Shown here in pieces: positions 44,579-54,881 of a DNA stretch of 64,000 nt. The notes below the pieces were generated by a model. That model was not told where the DNA came from. It saw only the letters and a program-made list of their open reading frames with translations, and did no database searches. The DNA comes from Paenibacillus cellulosilyticus (GTDB lineage: Bacteria > Bacillota > Bacilli > Paenibacillales > Paenibacillaceae): positions 1 to 64,000 of the forward strand of contig NZ_QGTQ01000023.1 in assembly GCF_003182255.1 (NCBI RefSeq), given 5' to 3'. Position numbers and translations under genes: made by a program. Positions within the stretch are counted from its first letter, which is position 1, and each line of letters begins with the position of its first letter.

Positions 44579-46057
44579 TTAGTGAAACTGAATGTTGTTC
44601 TTCCCTTTTCGTTTCGCCTTGTACATCGCAATATCAGCGCTTGCAATCAACTGGTCAAGCGTATCGCCGTCCTTCGGGTAGACGGCTACGCCGACGCTGA
44701 GCTGAATCCGCAGCAATTCTCCTCGAATATGAATTCCTCGTTCGAATCGCTCTTGCAGCCTTGCTGCATTCGCCCTCAGAGACAGATCATTCGCCTCAGG
44801 CATGAGCATGACGAACTCATCTCCTCCAAATCGAGATACGACGTTCGGTGACGGCATGAGCTTCTGAAGCTCGTAGGCTACCTGCCGGACCACATCATCA
44901 CCGAAGGCATGGCCGTGCGTATCATTCAACTGCTTGAAATTGTCGACATCGATAAACCAGACTGCGAATGGCTGACTCCCTGCTGCATCGGACTTGTTCT
45001 GCTGAAAATGCTTCTCGATGAGATGCATCATACGACGTCGATCTGGGAGTCCTGTTAACGGATCTGAAAACGCATACAATTGGAGCGATTTCAACATGCG
45101 GTTAAAGGAGGCGCCGAGACGTCCCCATTCATCACGAGTTGAGGCGGGCATAGCGAACGTGAGATCTCCATCCGCCATTCGTCCGAATGCTTCACGATAC
45201 GTCCGAATCGGTCGTATGAAGCGGGCAGCTAACCATGCAGCTGCAAACAAGCCGATCAGCAGGGCAAGCACACTAATGAAGGCGATTGACCGAACTGCGG
45301 ATATCGCTGCTGGATAGGTGCGTACAGGTGGCAGCTCAGCTGCAATCCGCCAGTCCGTTGTCTTGTTCTTGATGAGTTGAAGCGATGCGGGGTTGCCTTG
45401 CCCGGCACCTGCAGCTAGCGTCGAGTCTGCGAACACCGTACTGCTCGAGTCGGCCAGCATGAATCGTATACCGAGGGAAGCTGCTTCTTCGTTCAACCGA
45501 TCGGCAATTGGCTCCATCGTTAGGCCGATAAGAAGATAGCCGGTACGGCTGGGCAGCAGTGCCTCAATCGCTGCTTCTAATTGACCATTCTCTCCAAGCG
45601 CTGGTGGATGCACGATAGGATGGTGGATCGAATCGTTGTTGGATGTAGTGGACGGAGGTGTAATGTCAGGTTTGGGCTGCGATGGCCGCGAGATCACAAG
45701 ATCAGGTCTATGGTCAGAACGGACAACGATATAACGGTATTGTTCGTGTGCTTCAAGGAAATGTTCCATAAGCTTACGAGGCTCGGATTGATCCGAGGTG
45801 AAGCTGCTGCCTTCTTCAGCGAAAAGCTGGGACAGCCAGAGCGCATCTGCTTCGGCGGTGTTAATTGAATCAGTAAGCTGATAATCAATCGCCGCGAGGC
45901 TTTGTTCGATCCTTGCATGGACGGACTGCTCAGCCTGATTGTCGATAAGCCTGTAGGTGAGCAAGCTGATTAAGGAGGTTGGAATGAGTATGCTGACGGT
46001 AATCGCGACTGCGAATCGGTACCGCAAGCCTAGTCTCGGCATCCGGAGATGCATCAT
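44579..46057 (-). CDS. Membrane-bound diguanylate cyclase (sensor, HAMP, GGDEF)
   Basis: 492 residues. First membrane helix at about 15-35, an extracellular sensor region to about residue 245, a second helix, a HAMP linker (FIRPIRTYREAFGRMADGDL), then GGDEF. The active site is intact (SRFGGDEFVML), so it should make c-di-GMP from GTP. The RxxD product-inhibition site five residues before it is absent (PSPN). No EAL domain. Ligand unknown. Confidence 0.9.
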   Translation of the reverse strand: MMHLRMPRLGLRYRFAVAITVSILIPTSLISLLTYRLIDNQAEQSVHARIEQSLAAIDYQLTDSINTAEADALWLSQLFAEEGSSFTSDQSEPRKLMEHFLEAHEQYRYIVVRSDHRPDLVISRPSQPKPDITPPSTTSNNDSIHHPIVHPPALGENGQLEAAIEALLPSRTGYLLIGLTMEPIADRLNEEAASLGIRFMLADSSSTVFADSTLAAGAGQGNPASLQLIKNKTTDWRIAAELPPVRTYPAAISAVRSIAFISVLALLIGLFAAAWLAARFIRPIRTYREAFGRMADGDLTFAMPASTRDEWGRLGASFNRMLKSLQLYAFSDPLTGLPDRRRMMHLIEKHFQQNKSDAAGSQPFAVWFIDVDNFKQLNDTHGHAFGDDVVRQVAYELQKLMPSPNVVSRFGGDEFVMLMPEANDLSLRANAARLQERFERGIHIRGELLRIQLSVGVAVYPKDGDTLDQLIASADIAMYKAKRKGKNNIQFH

Positions 46058-46387
46058 AAGTCACACCCTGATAATGGTAGTATTTAACTAGCAATAATCA
46101 CCAATATACTACCATGTTTAAGCGCGATGTCCAGTATGCCAACCAAATTTTTAGAATAAATATAGAGATATTCGAACTTTCTATTAACAATTTCCATAAA
46201 TGTAAGGCTGGAATAGACACCCCTCTATCATTTAGCAATAAATCCTGGCTCAATCAGTCCGAGAACGACTCGTAAACGCATACACAAAAACCGAATAAAC
46301 ACGTTGAAAGTACTAGTTATGAAAAATGACATAGTTCGAGCGTTTAGGAACAAGTTTCTCGAATATCAGTATAACTTGATACATATA

Positions 46388-46404
46388 TGTTATATTACCT
46401 AACA
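46388..46404. promoter_or_regulatory. TnrA/GlnR box upstream of urtA
   Basis: TGTTATATTACCTAACA fits TGTNA-N7-TNACA exactly. It lies about 185 bp before urtA. A TAAGAT at 46433-46438 is at the distance expected of a promoter activated from this box. A separate consensus sigma-A promoter is at 46473-46502. I see nothing else recognisable in the rest of the 46058-46573 gap. Confidence 0.75.
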
Positions 46405-46472
46405 CAAAAGACCAAAACGGCTTAAATATTTTTAAGATTATCCTCCCATTCAAATTATTGATGTAAACTATA

Positions 46473-46502
46473 TTGACACGAAACTTTGCCCGCCCCTATA
46501 AT
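46473..46502 (+). promoter_or_regulatory. Sigma-A promoter of the urt operon
   Basis: Perfect TTGACA (46473-46478) and TATAAT (46497-46502) with an 18-bp spacer, about 70 bases before the urtA start. Confidence 0.8.
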
Positions 46503-46573
46503 GGGAATCACGAATGATGGAACGAAATGTAAACCTATTGTTCGGAAACAGATCGTAAATGGGGAGTGGAAGT

Positions 46574-47830
46574 ATGAAGAAAAAGAAAATGAGCATTCAT
46601 CGCACAGCACTGCTAATGCTAGTCTTGGCTATTGGTCTTGCAGCCTGTGGCACAAGCAAGGATGAGCCAGCGTCCACCACGGAGGGTGGCACTACGGCAG
46701 CGAGTGGTGACACGATTAAGGTCGGTATTCTTCACTCCCTCAGCGGCACGATGTCGATCAGTGAGGTATCGGTGAAAGACGCCGAGATGATGGCAATCGA
46801 AGAAATCAATGCGAAGGGCGGCGTCCTTGGCAAGCAGATCGAGCCGGTCATCGAGGATGGTGCGTCGGATTGGCCGACATTCGCGGAGAAGGCGCGCAAG
46901 CTGTTGTCCGAAGATAAGGTTGCAACGGTATTTGGGGGATGGACGTCGGCGAGCCGGAAGGCGATGCTGCCGGTGTTCGAAGAGCTGAACGGACTACTCT
47001 GGTATCCGGTTCAGTACGAAGGACTGGAGTCATCGCCGAACATTTTCTACACAGGGGCTACGACGAACCAACAAATCGTTCCAGCTGTTACGTGGCTGCT
47101 TGAGAATCGCGGCAAGAAATTCTACCTGCTGGGTTCAGACTACGTATTCCCTCGCACCGCGAACAAAATCATTAAAGAGCAGCTGAAGGCAGAGGGTGGC
47201 GAACTGGTAGGCGAAGAGTACACGCCGCTCGGTCACACGGACTACAGCACAATTATTACGAAAATCAAAGAAGCGAAGCCGGACGTTGTCTTCAATACAC
47301 TCAACGGCGATAGCAACGTAGCCTTCTTCAAGCAGTTGAAGGACGCAGGCATTACCTCGAAAGATCTGACGACGTTGTCTGTATCGGTAGCAGAAGAGGA
47401 AATCCGCGGTATCGGCGCAGACGTACTGACGGGTCACTTGGCAGCTTGGAACTACTACGAGACGACAGATACGCCTCAGAACAAAACATTCGTTGAGAAC
47501 TACAAGAAGAAGTACGGCAATGACCGCGTAACGGCCGACCCAATCGAAGCAGGCTACGATGCCGTTTACCTGTGGGCAGCAGCTGTTGAGAAAGCAGGCG
47601 CCACGGATGTTGTGAAGGTGAAGGAAGCAGCGAAGGGACTCGAGTGGGATGCGCCAGAAGGTAAGGTTAAAATTGACGGCGAAACGCAGCACTTGTACAA
47701 AACGGTTCGCATCGGCGAGGTGCAATCTGGCGGTATGTTCAAGGAGCTGTGGAACTCCGGCGATCCAGTTAAGCCAGATCCATACTTGAAGGGCTACACT
47801 TGGGCAGCTACGCTTAGCGCGGGCAACTAA
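46574..47830 (+). CDS. urtA: Urea ABC transporter substrate-binding protein UrtA
   Basis: 418 residues. Lipoprotein (GLAACG lipobox, Cys near residue 25), then a type I periplasmic-binding fold: [47 protein letters not shown] and [12 protein letters not shown] are typical UrtA segments that distinguish it from branched-chain amino acid binders. ATG at 46574 follows GGGGAGTGG; the ATG at 46559 precedes that site. First gene of urtABCDE. Confidence 0.93.
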   Translation: MKKKKMSIHRTALLMLVLAIGLAACGTSKDEPASTTEGGTTAASGDTIKVGILHSLSGTMSISEVSVKDAEMMAIEEINAKGGVLGKQIEPVIEDGASDWPTFAEKARKLLSEDKVATVFGGWTSASRKAMLPVFEELNGLLWYPVQYEGLESSPNIFYTGATTNQQIVPAVTWLLENRGKKFYLLGSDYVFPRTANKIIKEQLKAEGGELVGEEYTPLGHTDYSTIITKIKEAKPDVVFNTLNGDSNVAFFKQLKDAGITSKDLTTLSVSVAEEEIRGIGADVLTGHLAAWNYYETTDTPQNKTFVENYKKKYGNDRVTADPIEAGYDAVYLWAAAVEKAGATDVVKVKEAAKGLEWDAPEGKVKIDGETQHLYKTVRIGEVQSGGMFKELWNSGDPVKPDPYLKGYTWAATLSAGN

Positions 47831-47974
47831 CAACTAAACAGCTAGCGCTGAACCAAGGGTGCTGAACATCAGCATCTCTTAGTAAACGGGAAGGGGAATG
47901 GGAGTATTCGCTGCTGCAGTCTCGGATACTCCCTTTTTCCTGGCTAACAATCGATTCGCCAATGGGGTGGACTT

Positions 47975-48880
47975 ATGGCAATTTACGTAACGCAGCTGTT
48001 CAACGGGCTCAGTGTCAGCTCAATTCTGCTGCTGATCGCACTCGGTCTCGCAATTACATTTGGTCTAATGAATGTTATCAATATGGCGCATGGCGAGCTT
48101 ATTATGATCGGTGCATATGCAACGTATGTGACGCAAAATATGTTCAAAAGCGCGCTGCCTGCTTCGATGTTCGACTACTACTATATACTCGCGATCCCGG
48201 TAAGCTTCGCAATCGCATTTCTGTTCGGATGGCTGCTTGAGCTATCGCTCATCCGACATTTGTACGGGCGGCCGCTCGATAGTCTGCTTGCGACCTGGGG
48301 TGTCGGTCTGGCGCTGCAGCAGCTCGCGCGTTCCATCTTCGGTGCGCCGAACGTCGGCGTGACGAGTCCGTCCTGGCTGGACGGTGGACTCACGATCATG
48401 GAAGGCGTCGTGCTGCCGTACAAACGGCTGTTTATTATCGGCCTTGTTATCGTCTGTTTGCTGGCGATGTACTTCTATATTTACCGAAGCCGCGCGGGTC
48501 GCAACATGCGTGCGGTTATGCAAAACCGTGATATGGCGGCTTGTCTCGGCATTTCGACCCGTAGAGTCGATGCTGTCACATTTGCAATTGGCTCGGGTAT
48601 TGCAGGCATCGCAGGCTGCGCGCTGACGTTGATAGGTCCGATTGGACCTTCGCTAGGCACGTATTACATCGTCGATGCTTTCATGGTCGTCGTATTGGGT
48701 GGTGTCGGCAAGCTGGTTGGTACGCTGTTCGGTGCGCTTGGTATCGGCATGACGAACACGTTGTTTGAATATTGGACGAATGCATCGCTAGGCAAAGTAC
48801 TCGTATTCGTCTGTATTGTCGCTTTCCTGCAGTGGCGGCCTAAAGGGTTCGTCGCGATGCGTACACGTTCATTGGATTAG
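47975..48880 (+). CDS. urtB: Urea ABC transporter permease UrtB
   Basis: 301 residues, LivH-type permease with about eight helices. [25 protein letters not shown] is the diagnostic N-terminal segment, and [19 protein letters not shown] the C-terminal one. Forms the membrane channel with UrtC. Lies 144 bases after urtA and 11 bases before urtC. Confidence 0.93.
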   Translation: MAIYVTQLFNGLSVSSILLLIALGLAITFGLMNVINMAHGELIMIGAYATYVTQNMFKSALPASMFDYYYILAIPVSFAIAFLFGWLLELSLIRHLYGRPLDSLLATWGVGLALQQLARSIFGAPNVGVTSPSWLDGGLTIMEGVVLPYKRLFIIGLVIVCLLAMYFYIYRSRAGRNMRAVMQNRDMAACLGISTRRVDAVTFAIGSGIAGIAGCALTLIGPIGPSLGTYYIVDAFMVVVLGGVGKLVGTLFGALGIGMTNTLFEYWTNASLGKVLVFVCIVAFLQWRPKGFVAMRTRSLD

Positions 48881-48891
48881 AGGTGACCATG

Positions 48892-49974
48892 ATGAGCCAA
48901 ACTTGGAGTCGTGCTCGCATATGGGCACTTATCGGATATGCCGTCGCGGCGGCCGCGATGTTCGCTGCACCATTGTATTTAAGTGATTTTCGTCTGAATT
49001 TATTGGCGAAGTTTCTCGCATTCGCTATCGTTGCGCTTGGTTTGGATCTGATTTGGGGCTATACCGGCATTCTTAGCTTGGGGCACGGCGTTTTCTTCGG
49101 ACTTGGCGGCTATGCGATGGCGATGCATCTGAAGCTGCAAGCGAGCGGCGGAAGAGTGCCGGACTTTATGGACTGGAGCGGGCTTACTTCGCTGCCGGCA
49201 TTCTGGAAGCCGTTCGAATCGTTAGGCTTCGCGTTCTTAGCGGGGCTGCTCATACCAGGCTTGCTGGCACTCATTCTGGGATATGTTACGTTCCGCAACC
49301 GCATTCGCGGCGTTTACTTTACGATTCTAACGCAGGCACTTGTCATTATTACGACAACGCTTCTGGTCGGACAACAAGCGTATACGGGTGGTACGAACGG
49401 GATTACGGGCTATTCGAAGATTGCAGGGCAATCGATCTCATCGCCTGATACGAAGCAGATGCTTTATTGGGTGACGGCAATCTTCCTCGTCGTTGCGTTC
49501 GTGATCTGCCGCTTCCTGGTGAAGAGCAGGTTCGGCAAAGTGCTGCGCGCCATCCGTGACGGCGAGAATCGTGTTCGCTTCATCGGCTATAACCCAGCCT
49601 TGTATCAAATGACGGCATTCGCCATCTCTGGCGTATTGGCCGGGCTTGCAGGCATGTTGTTCGTGCTTCATGTCGGTATTATTTCGCCTTCGATGCTTGG
49701 TATCGTTCCTTCTATTGAAATGGTGCTCTGGGTCGCTATCGGCGGCCGCGGTACGTTGATCGGCGCTGTGCTTGGTGCCGTGCTGATGAACGGTGCAAAG
49801 AGTGAAATTAGCGCGCAATACCCGGACGCATGGACCTTCATCATGGGTGGGCTGTTTATCGTCGTCGTCGTATTCCTGCCTGGCGGCGTGACAGGGCTGT
49901 TCCAACGTCTTAAATTCCGCAAGAGGAGCGTGAGCGAGCATGAGCAAGAAGCCGTCCGTCATCCTGCAGTGTGA
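48892..49974 (+). CDS. urtC: Urea ABC transporter permease UrtC
   Basis: About 360 residues, LivM-type. [33 protein letters not shown] and the later [12 protein letters not shown] are typical of UrtC. I place the start at the second ATG of a tandem, 6 nt after GAGGTG. Overlaps urtD by 35 bases. Confidence 0.92.
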   Translation: MSQTWSRARIWALIGYAVAAAAMFAAPLYLSDFRLNLLAKFLAFAIVALGLDLIWGYTGILSLGHGVFFGLGGYAMAMHLKLQASGGRVPDFMDWSGLTSLPAFWKPFESLGFAFLAGLLIPGLLALILGYVTFRNRIRGVYFTILTQALVIITTTLLVGQQAYTGGTNGITGYSKIAGQSISSPDTKQMLYWVTAIFLVVAFVICRFLVKSRFGKVLRAIRDGENRVRFIGYNPALYQMTAFAISGVLAGLAGMLFVLHVGIISPSMLGIVPSIEMVLWVAIGGRGTLIGAVLGAVLMNGAKSEISAQYPDAWTFIMGGLFIVVVVFLPGGVTGLFQRLKFRKRSVSEHEQEAVRHPAV

Positions 49975-50731
49975 GGACATTACCGTATCGTTTGATGGAT
50001 TCAAGGCAATACAAGGCATGAATTTGACGCTTGAGCGGGGAGAGCTTCGTTTCCTGATCGGTCCGAACGGGGCGGGCAAGACGACGATGCTTGATGTCAT
50101 TTGCGGTAAAACGAGAGCGACAGCAGGCTCCGTTATTTATAGCAGCAGCGACGGTGTAATCGATGTGACGAAGAAGAAGGAGCACCAAATTGCCGGACTC
50201 GGCATTGGCCGCAAGTTTCAAGCTCCGTCGATCTTTCCGACCTTAACTGTATTCGAAAATTTAGAGATCGCCATGCGCCAGCGCCGCAGCGTCTTTGCGA
50301 CGTTGTTCGCCCGCCTCACGGCGGAAGACCGCGAGCGGATTGAGCAGCAGCTTGTAATGATCGGCCTGCAGGACAAAGCGTCGTGGCGGGCTGGCGGTCT
50401 GTCGCACGGCGAGAAGCAGTGGCTCGAGATCGGCATTATGCTCATGCAGGAGCCGAGCGTACTGCTGCTCGACGAGCCGGTTGCGGGCATGACGGACAAA
50501 GAAACCGACAAAACGGGCGAATTGCTGAAGGAAATCGCAAAAATGCGGACGATCGTCGTCGTGGAGCACGACATGGAGTTCGTGCGTAATTTTGCAAGCA
50601 AAGTAACGGTTATGCATGAAGGTAAGCTGTTGAAGGAAGGCACAATGGACGAAATCCAGAGCGACGATCGGGTGGCCGAGGTTTATTTGGGGCAGAGGAG
50701 GAATGCGGATGCTAGCCGTTCAACAGCTTGA
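49940..50731 (+). CDS. urtD: Urea ABC transporter ATPase UrtD
   Basis: 263 residues, LivG-type ATPase. [17 protein letters not shown] Walker [21 protein letters not shown]-loop region, [19 protein letters not shown] signature and [10 protein letters not shown] Walker B. The [12 protein letters not shown] form is typical of UrtD. Overlaps urtE by 23 bases. Confidence 0.93.
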   Translation: MSKKPSVILQCEDITVSFDGFKAIQGMNLTLERGELRFLIGPNGAGKTTMLDVICGKTRATAGSVIYSSSDGVIDVTKKKEHQIAGLGIGRKFQAPSIFPTLTVFENLEIAMRQRRSVFATLFARLTAEDRERIEQQLVMIGLQDKASWRAGGLSHGEKQWLEIGIMLMQEPSVLLLDEPVAGMTDKETDKTGELLKEIAKMRTIVVVEHDMEFVRNFASKVTVMHEGKLLKEGTMDEIQSDDRVAEVYLGQRRNADASRSTA

Positions 50732-51404
50732 AGCCGGGTATGGCGAAAGCATCATTCTGCGTGGCGTGTCACTGAAAGTAAAGCCGGGGCAGGTCGTTTG
50801 CCTGTTGGGTCGTAATGGCGTGGGCAAGACGACGCTTATGAAGAGCATTATGGGTGTTCTGAAAGCTCGCCGGGGCTCGGTATCGTATGGGGGTGCCGAC
50901 CTGACGAAAGGTGCGCCGGCGCGGAGGGCGAAGAGCGGCATTGGGTACGTGCCGCAGGGGCGCGAAATTTTCAGCCAACTGACCGTGTACGAGAACATTC
51001 TTATCGGACTGGAGGCATCGCGGGAGAAAAGCGCTGGCATTCCGCCGGAAGCGATCGAGAAGTTCCCGGTGCTGCCGTCGATGTATGAACGCCGGGGCGG
51101 CGATCTGTCGGGTGGTCAGCAGCAGCAACTGGCATTCGCGCGGGCGCTCGCGTCGAAGCCGGAGCTTCTGCTGCTCGACGAGCCGTGTGAAGGCATTCAG
51201 CCATCGATCGTTGATGATATTCGAGACGTGATACGGTCGATTAAACAGGACGGTAAGACGGCTATACTACTCGTCGAGCAAAGTCTTGAATTCGTTCGCA
51301 GTGTAGGCGATTATTTCTACATTCTGGATAAAGGCGCCGTCGCTTGGGAAGGTGAGCTGGATCGGCTGAGCGATGAAGTGGTAAGGAAGTATTTGACGGT
51401 ATAG
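50709..51404 (+). CDS. urtE: Urea ABC transporter ATPase UrtE
   Basis: 231 residues, LivF-type ATPase. [16 protein letters not shown] start, GRNGVGKTTLMKSIMGVL Walker A, GYVPQGREIFSQLTVYENI, LSGGQQQQLAFARALA and LLLDEPCEGIQPSIVDDI. The ATG at 50709 is 7 nt after AGGAGG; the ATG at 50703 lies too near. Last gene of the operon. Confidence 0.93.
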   Translation: MLAVQQLEAGYGESIILRGVSLKVKPGQVVCLLGRNGVGKTTLMKSIMGVLKARRGSVSYGGADLTKGAPARRAKSGIGYVPQGREIFSQLTVYENILIGLEASREKSAGIPPEAIEKFPVLPSMYERRGGDLSGGQQQQLAFARALASKPELLLLDEPCEGIQPSIVDDIRDVIRSIKQDGKTAILLVEQSLEFVRSVGDYFYILDKGAVAWEGELDRLSDEVVRKYLTV

Positions 51405-51426
51405 AGAGAAGACGTCTGAATGAACG

Positions 51427-51465
51427 AAAGCTCCTCAATGGTGAAATCATGTGAGGGGCTTTTGG
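51427..51465 (+). terminator. Terminator after urtE
   Basis: AAAGC-TCCTCA pairs with TGAGG-GGCTTT, followed by T residues. Downstream to about 51790 is a stretch with no gene or clear motif. Confidence 0.6.
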
Positions 51466-51793
51466 TCGTGCCAGATGGAATGACGGTTATTTTACTCGTT
51501 GAGTAAATTTTGGGATTAGTAAGTGTTGTTGGATATCATTCCTATTTTGTTAGTGTGGGGTTGGTGGGGGAGAAGCGGCAACTAGACGGCTTGTCCAACG
51601 GGGTCATCCGAGGTGTCCGGCCGTCCAACACCTCCCTATTTTTGGCCTAAAATCGCATGAAACCTGACATTCGGCCGGCTTCACCCTCTTTTCCTCCCTC
51701 AGTTAGCCCGACGAACTTACAACGCGCATTCGACATTTTGTCTGACTTTTCGGCCCGAAAATCGACTTTTTCAATTTTATGTCAAAATATTAA

Positions 51794-51810
51794 TGTTATA
51801 TTATCTAACA
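51794..51810. promoter_or_regulatory. TnrA/GlnR box 1 of the guanidine operon
   Basis: TGTTATATTATCTAACA is an exact TGTNA-N7-TNACA match. Its centre lies about 50 bases before the predicted start of the TTGACA promoter at 51817, the spacing of TnrA-activated promoters. Confidence 0.78.
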
Positions 51811-51816
51811 TAGTAG

Positions 51817-51845
51817 TTGACACATGATGATTTTACCAATAGACT
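51817..51845 (+). promoter_or_regulatory. Promoter of the guanidine operon
   Basis: TTGACA at 51817-51822, 17-bp spacer, TAGACT at 51840-51845 (weak -10). Boxes for TnrA/GlnR lie on both sides. The start would be near 51852, about 80 bases before the guanidine aptamer. Confidence 0.6.
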
Positions 51846-51854
51846 AAGGTTAGA

Positions 51855-51871
51855 TGTTAGATAACCTTACA
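51855..51871. promoter_or_regulatory. TnrA/GlnR box 2 of the guanidine operon
   Basis: TGTTAGATAACCTTACA fits TGTNA-N7-TNACA. It falls just after the predicted transcription start, where binding would block rather than activate. Confidence 0.7.
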
Positions 51872-51927
51872 ATAGAAAATAGAGTTCTCACCCAGCCCGA
51901 TGTACCGGGAGCAGCAGGATGAAGAAC

Positions 51928-52092
51928 GACAAAGCTGTCTAGGGTTCCGTTGATCCTCCCTTAATTGCCTACTTCAAAGTATGCGATGGAGGTGTTAAGA
52001 CTGGTCCGAGAGATGGCGTGCGATGGCCAACCAGCTGCTGCGGGAAGCGGTTCGGAAGGCGCGCATACACGGAAGGACAAAAGCCTGGGAGA
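51928..52092 (+). promoter_or_regulatory. Guanidine-I riboswitch (ykkC class)
   Basis: The conserved blocks are in order: TCTAGGGTTCCG at 51938-51949, CTGGTCCGAGAGA at 52001-52013, and ACACGGAAGGACAAAAG from 52067 ending in CCTGGGAGA at 52092. These form the ykkC aptamer, which binds guanidinium. The last block is shared with the terminator stem, so ligand binding should prevent termination (ON switch). The genes that follow encode guanidine carboxylation and breakdown, which fits. Confidence 0.92.
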
Positions 52093-52115
52093 TACATGTC
52101 TCCTGGGCTTTTTCT
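52079..52115 (+). terminator. Expression-platform terminator of the guanidine riboswitch
   Basis: AAAAGCCTGGGAGA pairs with TCTCCTGGGCTTTT (G-T pairs) across a 6-nt loop, followed by TTTTTC. The 5' arm is part of the aptamer's conserved last block. Confidence 0.88.
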
Positions 52116-52148
52116 TATACTTTTGAACAGAAAAAGGGAGTGGAGTCG

Positions 52149-53156
52149 GTGAGAAAATTTCGTGGCTGGATGCTGGCAATGGTGCTTGTGCTTATGATGT
52201 CGGCAGCCTTAACAGGGTGCGGCGGATCTTCGAAGGAAACGGCGGCGGGCGGTGCGGATGAGCCGATTACCATTGCGCTCAGCCCTTGGCCGGGTTGGTA
52301 TATGTGGTACCTTGTCAAGGAGCAGGGTCTGTTCGAGAAGCATGGGGTTAACGTGGAATTGAAGTGGTTCCCGGTGTACAGCGATTCGCTGCAGGCGCTC
52401 GCGACGGGAAAGGTAGATGCGAACTCACAGACGCTTAGTGATACGCTTGCGCCAGTGTCCAAAGGGATCGGTCTTAAGGCGGTATTAGTGAATGACAACT
52501 CGAATGGCGGCGATGCGATTGTAGCGAAACCGAGCATTCAGAGTGTGAAGGATTTGGCTGGAAAAACAGTGGCAACCGAGCTCGGGACAGTCGATCATCT
52601 GCTGCTGCTGACGGCGCTCGAACAGAACGGCATGAAGGAAAGTGATGTTAACTTTGTGAACATGACGGTGAACGATGCGGGTCCTGCCTTCATTACTGGT
52701 AAAACGGACGCGTCGGTGCTGTGGGAGCCGTTCCAGACGAAGGCGGTCACGGAAGGTAAAGGTAAGGTATTGTTCTCCTCGAAGGATACGCCGGGTCTCA
52801 TTCCCGATCTGCTCGTGTTCCGGGAAAGCGTCGTGGAGAATCGCAAGGAAGATGTCCAGCACATCGTTGATGCTTGGTTCGAAGGTTTGGCGTACTTCAA
52901 GGCGCATCCAGATGAGGCGGTTAAGCTGCTTGCAGGCAAGGCGGAGACGACGCCGGATGACTTTAAGCTTGGCCTCGACAGCATTAAGCTGTTCACGAAG
53001 GAAGACAACGTGCAGGCGTTCGGTAAGCAAGAGGACTATTCGTCGCTCGCATTCACAGCAAAGAAGACAGCTGAGTTTCTGCAGGGCCTTGATATGGTCG
53101 GCAAAATTGATGACTTCGACGCAATCTTCGATTCGTCGTTCGTGTCAGGACAATAA
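52149..53156 (+). CDS. ABC transporter substrate-binding lipoprotein, probably for guanidine
   Basis: 335 residues. Lipobox ALTGCG (Cys near residue 24), then an NMT1/SsuA/NrtA-type fold (ITIALSPWPGWYMWYLVKEQGLF, LATGKVDANSQTLSD, GKTVATELGTVDHLLL). Homologues in this genomic setting are often labelled taurine, nitrate or aliphatic sulfonate binders. The guanidine riboswitch and the carboxylase genes point to guanidine or a relative. The GTG at 52149 is 8 nt after AAGGGAG. The frame is open to 52023, but that part is riboswitch RNA. Confidence 0.85.
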   Translation: MRKFRGWMLAMVLVLMMSAALTGCGGSSKETAAGGADEPITIALSPWPGWYMWYLVKEQGLFEKHGVNVELKWFPVYSDSLQALATGKVDANSQTLSDTLAPVSKGIGLKAVLVNDNSNGGDAIVAKPSIQSVKDLAGKTVATELGTVDHLLLLTALEQNGMKESDVNFVNMTVNDAGPAFITGKTDASVLWEPFQTKAVTEGKGKVLFSSKDTPGLIPDLLVFRESVVENRKEDVQHIVDAWFEGLAYFKAHPDEAVKLLAGKAETTPDDFKLGLDSIKLFTKEDNVQAFGKQEDYSSLAFTAKKTAEFLQGLDMVGKIDDFDAIFDSSFVSGQ

Positions 53157-53170
53157 AGGAGGCGAGCGCG

Positions 53171-54064
53171 ATGCGCGCATCTACGGTTACGCAGCAAGAG
53201 GTTCAGCCGAGAACGGCGGCGCTCGCTGATCTGCCTTCGGCAGAAGCGGTGCCTATGGCGGCCAAGCAACAGACGAAGCGGCGCAAGCCGCATCGCATGC
53301 AAATTTTCAAGGATATCGGGTCTAAGCCGTTTGCCATAACGGCCGGCTCGTCCTTCCTGCTGCTGCTTCTACTATGGTCAGCGCTCAGCTACACGGAGGC
53401 GGTCAACCCGATTTTCCTGCCGAAGCCGCATGAGGTACTGACGGAGATGATTCATCTGCTTGGGACTTCGGATTACTGGCATCACATCGGCATCAGCGTA
53501 TTCCGCGTAATGGGCGGCTTCTTGCTCGCTTGCGTAATCGGCATTCCGATCGGCATATTCGCCGGTACGTTCAAATTCGGCGAGGCGTTCATCGAGCCGC
53601 CAATGGAATTCATCCGGTATATGCCGGCTGTAGCATTCATTCCGCTTATTATGGTTTGGGTTGGTATCGGCGAATGGGCCAAAGTGATGCTTATCTTCAT
53701 CGGCTGCTTCTTCCAGCTCGTGCTTATGGTTGCCGACAATGTGCGCCGCGTACCACATGATCTTGTGCAAGCCTCGTTCACGCTCGGCGCCAGCCGCTGG
53801 AAGGTTATCGAGACCGTGCTGCTGCCGGCCATTCAGCCGCAATTGATGCATACACTTCGTCTCATTCTCGGATGGGCGTGGACGTACCTCGTCGTTGCAG
53901 AGCTCGTCGCCGTTAACAGCGGGTTAGGCTACGCCATTATGAAGGCGCAGCGATACTTGAATACCGATCAAATCTTCGTCGGCATCATCGTCATCGGACT
54001 GCTGGGTCTCATAAGTGACAGAATATTCGCACTAATGAACAAACGTTTCTTCCCTTGGGTGTAA
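53171..54064 (+). CDS. ABC transporter permease of the guanidine-type importer
   Basis: 297 residues, BPD_transp_1/SsuC type. A hydrophilic N-terminal 55 residues precede six helices. The EAA loop (PHDLVQASFTLGASRWKVIETVLLPA) contacts the ATPase, which is encoded at 61292. It starts after AAAGGAGGCG, 14 bases beyond the binding-protein gene. Confidence 0.88.
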   Translation: MRASTVTQQEVQPRTAALADLPSAEAVPMAAKQQTKRRKPHRMQIFKDIGSKPFAITAGSSFLLLLLLWSALSYTEAVNPIFLPKPHEVLTEMIHLLGTSDYWHHIGISVFRVMGGFLLACVIGIPIGIFAGTFKFGEAFIEPPMEFIRYMPAVAFIPLIMVWVGIGEWAKVMLIFIGCFFQLVLMVADNVRRVPHDLVQASFTLGASRWKVIETVLLPAIQPQLMHTLRLILGWAWTYLVVAELVAVNSGLGYAIMKAQRYLNTDQIFVGIIVIGLLGLISDRIFALMNKRFFPWV

Positions 54065-54094
54065 AATTAACGATTCGATAAGGAGGCAATCGAT

Positions 54095-54820
54095 ATGGAA
54101 AGCAATGCGATATGGAACACAACGATACGCCCGGGCGGCAAATGGTCGGGCACGATCGGGCGCGGCAAGCTTATCCGATTCACAGCGCTAGAGGCAGGGG
54201 CGAACGTAGCGATTCAGCTCTACCATGCCGGCGATCTGACGGAGCGTTACAACATGCCGGATTCGCTGAAGGCGCAGTACACGGCGCATTATACACGCGG
54301 CAACGTACTAATGAGCGATAACGGACGCGTACTGGCGAGCTTTGTTGAGGACAGCCTTGGCTGGCATGATCCGATCAGCGGCTATTCGTACCGAGAAGCG
54401 ACCGATGCGAAGTACGGCAGCACGAATTATCAGGTGGAGCGCAATGAATGGCTGCGGAGCGGTCAAGAGAACTTCGCAGTCGAGCTCGTACGCAATGGGC
54501 TGAGACCAAGAGATATGATGCCGGTCGTCAATTTATTCTCCAAAGTGGCGGTTGATGCTTCAGGTGCGATGCAATACGACGTTGGTCATTGCCCAGCGGG
54601 CGCAACGGTGACGCTGCGCACGGAGATGGATACCCTGCTCATTTTATCGAATACGCCTAACCCGCTCGACCCGCGGACGGAATACCCGTCGGTACCGGTC
54701 AAGGTCGAGGTGCTGCAGGCAGATCCTGTCGATGACATGGATTATTGTATGAATTTCAGAGGCGAGAATCGCCGTGCCTTTGAGAATACGCAGCAATACT
54801 ACACGCTGCTTGGTGTGTGA
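54095..54820 (+). CDS. DUF1989 urea-carboxylase-associated protein 1, probable carboxyguanidine deiminase subunit
   Basis: 241 residues. [30 protein letters not shown], then [13 protein letters not shown]...[16 protein letters not shown] and [12 protein letters not shown] are family segments. Proteins of this type (UAAP1/UAAP2) form the CgdAB carboxyguanidine deiminase, which turns carboxyguanidine into allophanate plus ammonia. Both subunits and the carboxylase are present in order. Which paralogue is A or B is not decided here. Confidence 0.85.
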   Translation: MESNAIWNTTIRPGGKWSGTIGRGKLIRFTALEAGANVAIQLYHAGDLTERYNMPDSLKAQYTAHYTRGNVLMSDNGRVLASFVEDSLGWHDPISGYSYREATDAKYGSTNYQVERNEWLRSGQENFAVELVRNGLRPRDMMPVVNLFSKVAVDASGAMQYDVGHCPAGATVTLRTEMDTLLILSNTPNPLDPRTEYPSVPVKVEVLQADPVDDMDYCMNFRGENRRAFENTQQYYTLLGV

Positions 54821-54881
54821 ATATAGCGAGATAACTAGACGCGAGGACAGGAGATACACAATCGAACGGGAGGGATTGCTT

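Noticed and set aside
49438-50221. Long minus-strand frames over urtC-urtD
   Set aside because: Shadows of GC-rich coding sequence with no family motif.
52023-52148. N-terminal extension of the binding-protein gene
   Set aside because: This DNA is the guanidine-I aptamer and terminator; the lipoprotein signal starts at the GTG at 52149.
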